Below the pieces are notes generated by a model. The model worked only from the letters and a program-made list of their open reading frames with translations. It did no database searches and was not told the origin of the DNA. Below are positions 44,436-52,772 of a stretch of 64,000 nt of DNA, in pieces. Source of the stretch: Bog-473 sp036489775 (lineage in GTDB: Bacteria > Actinomycetota > Acidimicrobiia > Acidimicrobiales > RAAP-2); the NCBI GenBank assembly GCA_036489775.1, contig DASXFC010000051.1:1-64000 (forward strand), read 5' to 3'. The translations under genes and the position numbers were made by a program. Every line of letters begins with the position of its first letter. Position 1 is the stretch's first letter.

Positions 44436-45068
44436 ATGGACTGCATCCCACAAGAGAACAACCTCACCCAATTCGAGCTGAGCCGGCGTGCTCGATTTCG
44501 CCGGGCCGCTTTGGTAACGGCCGGAATCCTCACGGTCGGCGTCGCGATAGCGGCCTGCGGCGGCCCGTCAACACCTGGCGCGGCCACCGGTTCGACGACC
44601 ACCACGTCCGTCAGCGCCTCGGCCGGCGCTGGCACGGACACATCGAAACTCGTCGCATATTCCTCTTGCATGCGCTCACACGGCATTCCAAGTTTTCCCG
44701 ACCCCTCCAGTAATGGAGGGATCTCGAAGCAAAGTCTCATCAGCGCAGAAGGAGGCGTCAGCAATTCACAGGTTCAAACGGCGACCAATGCTTGCCAAAG
44801 CCTGCTCGTAGCCGCCGGAGACTCGCTGAGTGGAGAGCCAGTCCAAACCATCCCCACGCAGGACCAGCAGGACTACCTCAATGCGGTGGCCTGCTTGCAC
44901 TCCCACGGCATCACCGCCTTCCCTGAACCCATCTTCTCCGGTGGCCAGGTCGAGTTCCCCATGCTCGAGCATTTGGTCGACCTCAACTCACCACAGGTCA
45001 AGCAGGCCCTCCAGATCTGCCAGAAACTCATCCCCCCCGGACTCCCCGACAGCGGGTCAGGAGGATGA
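44436..45068 (+). CDS. lipoprotein with duplicated CxxxH-FP(D/E)P modules (paralogue 1)
   Basis: 210 residues. The signal region ends in a lipobox (AIAAC41), then a Thr/Ser-rich spacer. Two tandem modules follow: CMRSHGIPSFPDP (C78) with a second Cys at 120, and CLHSHGITAFPEP (C153) with a second Cys at 195. Each Cys pair is exactly 42 residues apart, with S-P-x-V-like lead-in helices. Cys/His pairs suggest disulfides or a metal site outside the cell. No function is known to me. Confidence 0.75.
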   Translation: MDCIPQENNLTQFELSRRARFRRAALVTAGILTVGVAIAACGGPSTPGAATGSTTTTSVSASAGAGTDTSKLVAYSSCMRSHGIPSFPDPSSNGGISKQSLISAEGGVSNSQVQTATNACQSLLVAAGDSLSGEPVQTIPTQDQQDYLNAVACLHSHGITAFPEPIFSGGQVEFPMLEHLVDLNSPQVKQALQICQKLIPPGLPDSGSGG

Positions 45069-45121
45069 GACGAGTTGGAACTTCCAGGCGAACGAGAGCC
45101 GTAAAGCGTGCAGGCGTCTGG

Positions 45122-45778
45122 TCAGCTGATGCGGTAGCCGACCCCTGCGATCGTTTCAATCGCGTCGGGATCGCCGAGCTTGCGGCGCAGCCGGCCGATA
45201 GTGACCTGCACCGTTTTGGTGAACGGGTCGGTGTGTTCGTCCCAGGCCTGTTCGAGGAGGTCTTCGGCGCTGAGGGTGGCCGGCGAGGCACGAAGGAGCG
45301 TTTCGAGCACCGCGAACTCCTTGGCGGTCAGCTCGCACAGTTGCCCGGCCCGCGAGACCGTACGGCGGAGCGGATCGAGCTCGAGGTCAGCCGCTCTGAG
45401 GATACGGGGCTGAGCAGTTGGTTTTCGTCGGGCCAGCGCCCGGAGCCGCAGGACCAGTTCGGGGAAGTGGAACGGTTTGGACAGGTAGTCATCGGCGCCA
45501 AGCCCGAGCCCGCTAACCCGATCCGCGGGAGCGTCGGCCGCAGTGAGCATGAGCACCATGGCCGGGTCATCGCTCACCGTGATGATCCGGCAAATGTCGT
45601 CGCCGTGGATGCCGGGCAGGTCTCGATCCAATACGACGACGTCGTAGTGGTTGATGTCCAGCTTGGCGACGGCGTCGAGTCCGGTGTAGGCGACGTCGAC
45701 CGCCATGTCTTGGTCGCGCAAGCCCTCGGCAATGTCGTCGGCCAACCGCCGCACGTCTTCGACGACCAGCACCCTCAT
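45122..45778 (-). CDS. OmpR-family response regulator
   Basis: 218 residues from ATG 45778 (MRVLVVEDVRRLADD). Receiver with Asp51 (VVLDRDLPG), DDYLSKPF, then a winged helix (LTAKEFAVLETLLRAS...TVQVTIGRLRRKLGD). Overlaps its kinase by 4 nt. A likely binder of the GGNAACAGG repeats at 47214-47233. Confidence 0.93.
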   Translation of the reverse strand: MRVLVVEDVRRLADDIAEGLRDQDMAVDVAYTGLDAVAKLDINHYDVVVLDRDLPGIHGDDICRIITVSDDPAMVLMLTAADAPADRVSGLGLGADDYLSKPFHFPELVLRLRALARRKPTAQPRILRAADLELDPLRRTVSRAGQLCELTAKEFAVLETLLRASPATLSAEDLLEQAWDEHTDPFTKTVQVTIGRLRRKLGDPDAIETIAGVGYRIS

Positions 45779-47202
45779 GGCAGCCCTCGACCCGGGTCGC
45801 AGGCGGCGGGGTGAGGAAGCGAGACCGCCACCCGCAGCCCTCCTTCCGGGCGCGCTTTGATCTCGACGGTTCCGTGGTGGGCGGCGGCGATAGCTGCGAC
45901 GATGGACAGACCCAACCCGACCCCGCCATCCGAGCCGGTGCGCTCGGCGCCGGCTCGCCGGAACGGCCGGCCCAGCTGGCGGACCTCGGCCGGATCGAGG
46001 ACAGGACCGCTGTTCTCGACGATCAGCTGGGCGCATGGGCCCTCAGCAGTGGTTGTGACCTGCACCCACCCGCTGGGCTGGTTGTAACGGATGGCGTTGT
46101 CGATCAGGTTGACGGCCAAGCGGGAAAGGAGTGTTCGGCTACCCTCGACCTCCGCTTCGTCGAGACTGCGGTGCAGGGTCACGTTGGCCGCGCCGGCATG
46201 GTCAGAGCGCGTGTCGAGAGCGTCCGTGGTGACCTGCGGCAACGACACGGTCGTCATGTCGTCGATCACTCCCCGTTCGGCCCTGGCCAGTACCAGAAAG
46301 CTCTCCACCAGCCGATCGGCCTGGTCGAGGCCTTCGCGGACCTTGGTCGAAAGCACCGACGCGTCGTTCGAGATAGGCGGGGACTTGGCCTTGGCAACAT
46401 CGAGAGAGGTGCGCATCATGGCCAGCGGCGTGCGAAGCTCGTGAGAGGCGTTGGCCACGAAAGCTCTCTGGGCGTCGAAGGCGCCCTCCAGCCGGGCGAG
46501 CAGCCCATCGATGGTGCCGGCCAGGTCCGTGATCTCGTCACTTGGGCCAACCATCGCGAGCCGCTGGTGGAGGTTCTCCTCGGAGATGTGTCGGGTGGTG
46601 GCAGTGATCTGTCGCAGCGGGCGCAGCACCCGCCCGGCCATGAGCCAACCAAGCAGGACCGATACCACGGCCATGACACCCAGGGCCACGGCGAACCAGA
46701 CCAGCAGGGTGTGCAAGTCGGCGGAGTGCTGGGCGTTCAATGCCTCTCGTACCGAATTGTTGCCAACCCCGAGGCCGGATGGGGGTCCCTTCGGCCCGGG
46801 CGAGGAGGGGACACTGGACGGGGATGTGAGGTGGACCGTTTGCGAAGTCCCCCGCGAGGTGTGGTGGGAGGGGGAGATGATCTGGACGGTGGCCGCGAAG
46901 GGGAAGCGGGTCACGAAGAAGTAGCTGAGCGAAAGCAGGGCCGCGCCGCAGAGAAGGAACAGCGCCCCGTAGGCGAGGGCGAGGCGCATCCGCACGGTTC
47001 GCCGGGGCCGGCCGCCGCGGGCCATCCGCCGGGCCAGAGAGGTGAAGGGACGGGGGGCTGCTGCCGGCACGGTTCGCGCGTCCTCATCACTGGCTCGGCC
47101 ACCACCGTGCGTCGTCGAGGTCTGCGACCGCTCGGCGTTGCTGTTCGTCCGCTCCCCGACACCCAGACGCCGTCTCTCCATCAGTTTCACGGGCTCCAGC
47201 AT
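45775..47202 (-). CDS. sensor histidine kinase (HisKA type)
   Basis: 475 residues from ATG 47202 (CGGAG upstream). Helices at about 73-97 and 165-188 bracket an extracytoplasmic loop; HAMP; phospho-acceptor His254 (NASHELRTPLAMMR); ATPase boxes NLIDNAIRYN and GLGLSIVAAIA. Cognate to the OmpR-type regulator. Its 5' region overlaps the palindromic operator. Confidence 0.92.
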   Translation of the reverse strand: MLEPVKLMERRRLGVGERTNSNAERSQTSTTHGGGRASDEDARTVPAAAPRPFTSLARRMARGGRPRRTVRMRLALAYGALFLLCGAALLSLSYFFVTRFPFAATVQIISPSHHTSRGTSQTVHLTSPSSVPSSPGPKGPPSGLGVGNNSVREALNAQHSADLHTLLVWFAVALGVMAVVSVLLGWLMAGRVLRPLRQITATTRHISEENLHQRLAMVGPSDEITDLAGTIDGLLARLEGAFDAQRAFVANASHELRTPLAMMRTSLDVAKAKSPPISNDASVLSTKVREGLDQADRLVESFLVLARAERGVIDDMTTVSLPQVTTDALDTRSDHAGAANVTLHRSLDEAEVEGSRTLLSRLAVNLIDNAIRYNQPSGWVQVTTTAEGPCAQLIVENSGPVLDPAEVRQLGRPFRRAGAERTGSDGGVGLGLSIVAAIAAAHHGTVEIKARPEGGLRVAVSLPHPAACDPGRGLP

Positions 47203-47210
47203 GGCTCCGG

Positions 47211-47257
47211 GCCGGTAACAGGAGGGCAACAGGGTTTGTTGAGCCCCTGTTACCGGC
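47211..47257. promoter_or_regulatory. operator between kinase 2 and lipoprotein 2
   Basis: A perfect 12-bp inverted repeat, GCCGGTAACAGG (47211-47222) and CCTGTTACCGGC (47246-47257). Within it GGTAACAGG (47214) and GGCAACAGG (47225) are direct repeats 11 bp apart, the spacing at which OmpR-family regulators bind as head-to-tail dimers. It lies 8 nt from the kinase start and 53 nt before the lipoprotein start. Confidence 0.65.
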
Positions 47258-47310
47258 GATGTCGTACAACCACCTCGGACCAATCGTCCGCCTGGAAGGA
47301 GCACGACATC

Positions 47311-47925
47311 ATGGACGACGACACCACCTGCCCCCCGAACGCCGGGAAACGAGGGCAACGACGACGCTGCGGAGCCGGTCTCGTCGGGCTGCTGGTAACC
47401 GTCGGCATGGTGGCCGCCGCCTGCGGGGGCGGACCGAAGGACACGGGAGCGACAAGCGGTAGTGAAACCACCACGACAGTCGCGCTGGGCGGGAAGACCG
47501 GCGCCCCAGCCTCATCCGGCAACTCCACTACTCAGACGGAGCTGCTGCAGCTCGCCCAGTGCATGCGCTCCCACGGGGTAACCACCTTCCCAGATCCCAG
47601 CGCCACGGAAGGCACGCTCGGGGCGATGGTCTCCGCCGCAGGCATCGACCTCCAGTCGCCCACCGTGAAGGCAGCGCTGGAGGCTTGTCAGCAGTACACC
47701 CCGACGCAGAACGTGACTCCCGCCCAGAGCGCAGCCCAGAACGCCGAGGAAGTTCAATTCGCGCAATGCATGCGCTCGCACGGCGTGCCGAACTTCCCCG
47801 ATCCGAGCGCGGGCACGGGCACGGGCACGGGAGCCGTCCATCTCAACCTCGGAGGCACGGGCATCGACTTTGGTAGCCCGACCGTTCAGGCGGCCATCAC
47901 AGCCTGCGGCGGCTTGAAGCAGTGA
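47311..47925 (+). CDS. lipoprotein with duplicated CMRSHG-FPDP modules (paralogue 2)
   Basis: 204 residues from ATG 47311. The lipobox is MVAAAC38; Thr/Ser spacer. Modules: CMRSHGVTTFPDP (C84, partner C126, 42 apart) and CMRSHGVPNFPDP (C153, partner C199), each ending SPTVxAA...AC. A GT-repeat (three tandem GGGCAC hexamers near 47815) gives GTGTGTG between. It overlaps the adaptor gene, so it is the first gene of the exporter operon. Confidence 0.8.
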   Translation: MDDDTTCPPNAGKRGQRRRCGAGLVGLLVTVGMVAAACGGGPKDTGATSGSETTTTVALGGKTGAPASSGNSTTQTELLQLAQCMRSHGVTTFPDPSATEGTLGAMVSAAGIDLQSPTVKAALEACQQYTPTQNVTPAQSAAQNAEEVQFAQCMRSHGVPNFPDPSAGTGTGTGAVHLNLGGTGIDFGSPTVQAAITACGGLKQ

Positions 47926-49514
47926 GCGCGACTTCCGCCGACCACCCCGGCCTGGCTAGCACTCGGCAAGAACCGCCCCGCCGGCGGAAGATTCACTGGG
48001 TCATCGCGCTCGTGGTGGCGCTGGTCGCAGCCGGGGTGGTGGTGGCGATCGCCAAACCCTTCACCTCGAACGGGTCCAGTAACCCCGGGGTCGCGGAGAA
48101 CACCGACGCGACGGGGATCTACACGGTGTCCCGCCAGGACCTTTCATCGCAGACTGAGGTGTCGGCCACCCTCGGGTACGCCGACTCCTACTCCATCGTC
48201 GCCCCGTCGGGCGCGAGCGCACAGGCGGTGGCCCAGGGCCAGCAGACTGTGACCCAGGACAAACAGGCTCTTTCGGCTGACGAGCAGACCGAGTCTGACA
48301 TGTCGAGTGCGGATACGCAGGCGATTGCGGCCGACCAGAGCAACGTCCGCACCGACCAGGCCACGCTCAGCGCCGACCAGGCCACTCAGACCCAAGACTG
48401 CGCCGGATCCGGTGGGGCCAGCGCGGCTTGCAGCGCCGATACTCAGAAGGTCAGTCAGGACCAGACCCAGCTGACCCAGGTCGACCAGCAGCTGACGGCG
48501 GCCCGGTCGAGCGCGAGCCTCGACCACGACCAGAACCTGGACAAGGTCCAAGCCGACCAAACCAAACTGGCAGGCGATCAGGCCGCTCTTACGTCGTTAC
48601 AAGCCACCGCGGTGAACCAGGGCACGACCTACACCTCGTTGCCGACAATGGGCCAGGTCATCAAAGAGGACCAATCCATCTACTCGGTCAACAACGAAGC
48701 GGTACCGCTCGTCTACGGCTCCGTCACTGCCTACCGGGCGTTCTCCCTCGGCATGTCCGACGGCGCCGACGTTGGCGAGCTGACCGCAGACCTGATCGCC
48801 CTGGGTTACGGCGCTGGGCTGGCCCAGAGCGACCACTACTCCTCCGCCACCGCAGCGGCGGTTGAACGTTGGCAGAACGCCCTCAGCCTCCCAGCCACCG
48901 GCGAGATCCTGCTGGGCCAGACGGTCTTCGAGCCCGGCCCCATCCGTGTCACCTCGGTCACGCCGTCGATCGGCGACTCCGTCGCGGGCGGGGGTGGGGG
49001 CGCCAGTGGTGGGAGCGGCACCGTGCTCACGGCGACCTCGACCACGCGCCAGGTGAGCATCGCCCTCGACGCCGATCAGCAGTCCGAGGTGGCGGTCGGC
49101 GATCAGGTGACCATCACCTTGCCCAACAACGAGACCACGCCGGGAGTGATCTCCTCAGTGGGCACCGTGGCAGTGACGCCCTCGTCGAGTGACAGCAGCG
49201 GCACGGGTTCTTCGAACCCGACGATCACGGTGCTGGTGAACCCGAGCGACCCGGCGGCGACCGGCACTTGGGACCAGGCGCCGGTCAACGTGACCATCAC
49301 AACCGACAGCGTCTCCAACGCCCTGGTCGTGCCCGTTGACGCCCTAAGGGCCCAGCCGGACGGTGGCTATGCGGTGGAGGTGGTGGTGGGCACTGGCGGT
49401 GTTCACCACCTGGAGTCGGTCAACCTGGGCCTCTTCGACGACGCGAATGGCCTGGTTCAAGACACCGGGCCTGGCTTGGCCGTCGGCCAGCGCATCGTCG
49501 TGCCGAATCTATGA
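47922..49514 (+). CDS. MacA/HlyD-like periplasmic adaptor with peptidoglycan-binding domain
   Basis: 530 residues from GTG. One membrane helix (25-45); a long Gln/Asp/Ala coiled-coil hairpin (about 100-230, repeated QxxLxADQ heptads); a peptidoglycan-binding-like domain (about 278-333, VGELTADLIALGYG...ATAAAVERWQNAL); then lipoyl/beta-barrel segments ending DALRAQPDGGYAVEVV. The links to wall and pump fit a Gram-positive MacA-like adaptor. It is coupled to both neighbours. Confidence 0.83.
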   Translation: MSATSADHPGLASTRQEPPRRRKIHWVIALVVALVAAGVVVAIAKPFTSNGSSNPGVAENTDATGIYTVSRQDLSSQTEVSATLGYADSYSIVAPSGASAQAVAQGQQTVTQDKQALSADEQTESDMSSADTQAIAADQSNVRTDQATLSADQATQTQDCAGSGGASAACSADTQKVSQDQTQLTQVDQQLTAARSSASLDHDQNLDKVQADQTKLAGDQAALTSLQATAVNQGTTYTSLPTMGQVIKEDQSIYSVNNEAVPLVYGSVTAYRAFSLGMSDGADVGELTADLIALGYGAGLAQSDHYSSATAAAVERWQNALSLPATGEILLGQTVFEPGPIRVTSVTPSIGDSVAGGGGGASGGSGTVLTATSTTRQVSIALDADQQSEVAVGDQVTITLPNNETTPGVISSVGTVAVTPSSSDSSGTGSSNPTITVLVNPSDPAATGTWDQAPVNVTITTDSVSNALVVPVDALRAQPDGGYAVEVVVGTGGVHHLESVNLGLFDDANGLVQDTGPGLAVGQRIVVPNL

Positions 49515-50260
49515 CCGTCACCACGGTGCTGGAGGTCCATCAGGTCACCAAGATCTACCCGAGCGAGCCGCCGGTAACTGCCCTGCGGGAGGTTTCCTTC
49601 GCCGTGGCGCGGGGCGAGCTGGTGGGCATCGTCGGACCGTCGGGGTCGGGCAAGACCACCTTGTTGCACCTCATGGGGACCTTGGACCGACCCACGGCCG
49701 GCCTGGTACGGATCACTGGTCTCGATGTCGAACGGCTCTCTGACCGCGAGCTGGCCGCCCTCAGGGCCACCCGGATCGGCTTCGTTTTCCAGCAGTTCTT
49801 CTTGTCCGAACACCAGAGCGTCCTCGACAACGTGGCTGACGGTCTCCTCTACGCCGGCATCCCCCAAGCCGAACGGCGCGCCCGGGCCCTCGAAGCGCTC
49901 GGGTTGGTGGGCCTTGATGGGCGACCGTACGCCCGCCCCACCCAGCTCTCGGGCGGCCAGCGCCAGCGGGTGGCGATCGCCCGAGCCCTGGTCGGCCGCC
50001 CGGCCATTGTCCTCGCCGACGAACCCACGGGCAACCTCGACCAAGCCACCGGTCAGGCCATTTTGGAGCTGCTCGAGGAGCTGCACGACTTGGGAGTGAC
50101 CGTCGTGGTCATTACTCACGACCGAGAGATCGCGGCCCGCATGGGGCGACGAATCGACATGCTCGACGGCAGGATCGTCTATGACAGCGCTGACGAGATC
50201 GGAGGCTCAACGGGACATTCGCTGGGCGACCCGTCCCGCCATGGGCAAGCCCAGCGGTGA
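49511..50260 (+). CDS. ABC transporter ATPase (MacB/LolD type)
   Basis: 249 residues: Walker A GPSGSGKTT, FQQFFL Q-loop, signature LSGGQRQRVAIARA, Walker B IVLADEPTGNLD and the H-loop VITHD. LolD/MacB-type ATPases drive mechanotransmission exporters. Overlaps both neighbours by 4 nt. Confidence 0.94.
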   Translation: MTVTTVLEVHQVTKIYPSEPPVTALREVSFAVARGELVGIVGPSGSGKTTLLHLMGTLDRPTAGLVRITGLDVERLSDRELAALRATRIGFVFQQFFLSEHQSVLDNVADGLLYAGIPQAERRARALEALGLVGLDGRPYARPTQLSGGQRQRVAIARALVGRPAIVLADEPTGNLDQATGQAILELLEELHDLGVTVVVITHDREIAARMGRRIDMLDGRIVYDSADEIGGSTGHSLGDPSRHGQAQR

Positions 50261-51462
50261 ACACCACGGAGACCCTCACCGTGCCCAAGCTTCGACCGTC
50301 GGACCTCGGACGTCTTTCAACAGTCGGGCTGCGCTCCCGAAAGCTCCGCTCCGGGCTCTCGGCACTCGGGATCGCTATCGGCGTGGCCGCCATCGTGGCC
50401 GTCTTGGGGCTCTCGTCCTCCGCCTCAGCCGGACTGCTGAATGAGATCTCGGCGCTGGGCACCAACCTCCTCGTCGTGGAAAATGGCCAGACCCTCTCGG
50501 GAGGTACCGCCGAGTTGCCCAAGCCCGCCCCGGCGATGATCGCCGGCATCGAAGGGGTGAGCCAGGTCCAAACGACTGGCACGGTCAACGGCGACGTCTA
50601 CGCCACCCCGCTCATCCCCGCCGTCGACACCAACGCCCTCGACATCGACGCGGCCAGCCTCGGCCTGCTGCGCACCGTCGGCACGACCGTGGCCCAGGGC
50701 AGCTTTCTCAACGCCGCGACCGCCCAAGAACCCGTCTGTGTGCTCGGGGCAGCCGCCGCCCAACGTCTCGGAATCGACCGGGTCTACTCGGGTGAGCGGA
50801 TTTGGACCGACGACATGTGGTGCTACGTGGCCGGCATCTTGAAGCCCGCCGTCTTGGCTCCCGAGATCGACTCTTCGGTCCTCGTCGGCTTCCCGGCCGC
50901 CGAGCACTACTTCGGCTTCGACGGCCACCCCTCCACCATCTACGTGCGCGCCCAGACCAGCCAGGTCGACGCCGTGGACAACCTGCTCGGCCCCACCGCC
51001 AACCCTGAGAACCCCAGCGAAGTCGACGTCAGCCAACCTTCGGCCGCCCTCGTCGCTCAGGCCGACACCCAAGGCGCTTTCGACGACCTCTTCTTGGGCT
51101 TGGGTGCGGTAGCCCTCCTGGTCGGGGCGGTCGGGGTGGCCAACATCATGATTATCTCTGTCCTCGAGCGCAGGTCAGAGATAGGACTGCGCCGAGCACT
51201 CGGGGCCACCAGGGGCCACATCCGGATCCAGTTCCTGGCCGAAGCGGTCCTTCTCGCTCTCATCGGCGGCGTTGTTGGCGTCGGAGCCGGCGCACTGTCG
51301 ACCGCGATCTACGCCAGCAGCAAACACGAGCTCGTCGTCATTCCAGTCCTCGCCTGGGGCGGCGGCATGGGCGCCGCCGTCGTCATCGGCGCGGTCGCCG
51401 GCCTCTGGCCTGCGCTACGCGCAGCGCGCATGTCACCGACCCAGGCGCTTTGGAGCATGTAA
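50257..51462 (+). CDS. MacB-like ABC transporter permease
   Basis: 401 residues: first helix with LRSRKLRSGLSALGIAIGVAAIVAVLGL, a large extracytoplasmic MacB periplasmic domain, then a three-helix FtsX core (VALLVGAVGVANIMIISVLERRSEIGLRRALGATRGHI). It partners the ATPase; substrate unknown, perhaps a peptide, lipid or the lipoproteins. Confidence 0.92.
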   Translation: MNTTETLTVPKLRPSDLGRLSTVGLRSRKLRSGLSALGIAIGVAAIVAVLGLSSSASAGLLNEISALGTNLLVVENGQTLSGGTAELPKPAPAMIAGIEGVSQVQTTGTVNGDVYATPLIPAVDTNALDIDAASLGLLRTVGTTVAQGSFLNAATAQEPVCVLGAAAAQRLGIDRVYSGERIWTDDMWCYVAGILKPAVLAPEIDSSVLVGFPAAEHYFGFDGHPSTIYVRAQTSQVDAVDNLLGPTANPENPSEVDVSQPSAALVAQADTQGAFDDLFLGLGAVALLVGAVGVANIMIISVLERRSEIGLRRALGATRGHIRIQFLAEAVLLALIGGVVGVGAGALSTAIYASSKHELVVIPVLAWGGGMGAAVVIGAVAGLWPALRAARMSPTQALWSM

Positions 51463-51499
51463 GCGCCGATGACTAAGTCCCCACCGCTGCGCACCAGTG

Positions 51500-51541
51500 A
51501 GCTGATCAGCCCCAACGGTGGCGTGGCCATGCATTACTGAG
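51500..51541 (+). repeat. direct repeat copy B (orphan 3' end of an SDR gene)
   Basis: Encodes LISPNGGVAMHY and a TGA stop, in the same orientation as copy A (41970-42011). Nothing upstream resembles the rest of the SDR gene; the permease stop is only 38 nt away. It is therefore a remnant, not a gene. Confidence 0.88.
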
Positions 51542-51550
51542 GGGCGCTCG

Positions 51551-52690
51551 TCAGACCAGCCGGATGAGTGACAGCGCGGTGAAGGCAGAGTTGGTCTCGA
51601 TGATGGCTGGATCGGGTCCGAACAGCGCGATGGCGTTGGTGGCTTGCACCGGCGCCGTCATGGTGCCCTGGGCCGTGATGCGCGAGACGCAGGCGACGCC
51701 CGACTCGCCCTGCTGCGAGCAGGCTGAGGTGGCGCTGGCGGTCGAGAGCACCAGCGGGCCGGCGGCCGTGTCGACCACCCTCTGCCCGGTGTCCCCACCG
51801 AAACTGCCGAGCGGTTGGAGTGAGGTGGCCCCGTAGGTCTTCCACCCCTGGTCCAGACCCTGACCGGCCGGTTCGGCCACCCAGACATAGCCACCGGCCA
51901 CCGTGTTCACGTATTGCACGCCATCCCCGAGGCCGTTGGGCGCGTCGTCCAGCATCGATCCGGTGGTCGTCTTGCCGCCCGGGCTCAGCGAAGTCAGGGC
52001 ATGAGAAGTTGCTTCGTAGTACAGCGTGCCGTCCGAACCGACGGCTGCGCTGATGGCTTGGGCCACCGAGGCGGGCGCGGCGGGCGACGACGGGTCGATG
52101 GACAAGACATTGAGCGTGTTGCCCTCGCTGATGAGCACGTAGACCTTGCCGCCACCCGCGGACATCGACACCAGGTCGTCGTCGGAACTGTTGGCCGTGC
52201 TGAATGCGGGCAGGTGCCATAGCTGGACCTGATTCCCCGTGGTCCGGCTGTAGGAAGTGACGGTGGTGTAGGTCGCCACGTAGAGGTAGCTGGCGTCGGC
52301 GGCCAGGGCGGCCACGCCCGAGCTGATGTGCTCAGCCACCGCGGCGGGAGTGTTCCCGTCCACCACGTAGACCAGCGAGGGAGCGGCGTCGTCGGGGGCT
52401 TGGGCCGCCACGAAGACCGCGCCGTCGGGTCCTTCGGCCGCCACCACCTGCGCCGTGGCCAAGGGGATGGCAACCGGCGCCTGCGCGGTGAGCGGGCCGG
52501 TGCTCGGCAGCGTCGACGTGGTGGTTGACGCCGGCGCAGTGGTCGAGGTGGTCCCGGCCTGATGGGCCGCCGTGGTGCTGGTCGTGCCGGCAATGGTCTT
52601 CGGGGAAGAGGAGCAGGCCGCCAAGATGATCCCGGCAGCAACCAGTGCGGCCACCCCTCGGATCGACCGCCACCACGCGCGCTCAGTCAC
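51551..52690 (-). CDS. secreted lipoprotein, possibly beta-propeller
   Basis: About 379 residues from the GTG at 52690 (GGAGAG upstream; 52708 is an alternative). Lipobox IILAAC, Thr/Ser spacer, then repeated short strands (VYVVDGNTPAAV, LYVATYTTVTSY, VYVLISEGNTLNVLS, LYYEATSHALTSLS, YVWVAEPAG), about six to seven blades suggesting a propeller. Two Cys near the end (TSACSQQGESGVACVS). Function unknown. Confidence 0.65.
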   Translation of the reverse strand: MTERAWWRSIRGVAALVAAGIILAACSSSPKTIAGTTSTTAAHQAGTTSTTAPASTTTSTLPSTGPLTAQAPVAIPLATAQVVAAEGPDGAVFVAAQAPDDAAPSLVYVVDGNTPAAVAEHISSGVAALAADASYLYVATYTTVTSYSRTTGNQVQLWHLPAFSTANSSDDDLVSMSAGGGKVYVLISEGNTLNVLSIDPSSPAAPASVAQAISAAVGSDGTLYYEATSHALTSLSPGGKTTTGSMLDDAPNGLGDGVQYVNTVAGGYVWVAEPAGQGLDQGWKTYGATSLQPLGSFGGDTGQRVVDTAAGPLVLSTASATSACSQQGESGVACVSRITAQGTMTAPVQATNAIALFGPDPAIIETNSAFTALSLIRLV

Positions 52691-52736
52691 CTCTGCAGTC
52701 TCTCCCACCAGGGGCGCGGCGAACGGGATCGGCTTT

Positions 52737-52751
52737 CTGACGGTCCGTCAG
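52737..52751. promoter_or_regulatory. TetR-type operator
   Basis: CTGACGG-T-CCGTCAG is a perfect 7-bp-arm palindrome, placed 21 nt before the amidohydrolase start and just before TACGCT (52760-52765), a plausible -10 box. TGACGGNCCGTCA is a shape typical of TetR-family operators in actinobacteria; no TetR gene is visible in the window. Confidence 0.6.
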
Positions 52752-52772
52752 GTGCGGGCTACGCTCGATGGC

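Noticed and set aside
45811..47310. Long plus-strand frame continuing upstream of the second CMRSHG lipoprotein
   Set aside because: It is antisense to the histidine kinase; the real gene begins at 47311, where a signal peptide and lipobox follow.
47811..47840. Phase-variable tract in lipoprotein 2 (GGGCAC repeats)
   Set aside because: Only three hexamer units; gain or loss would keep the frame, so it cannot switch the gene off.
42011..51499. A complete integrative element with its own integrase
   Set aside because: No recombinase gene exists in this interval; only the repeated gene end suggests mobility.
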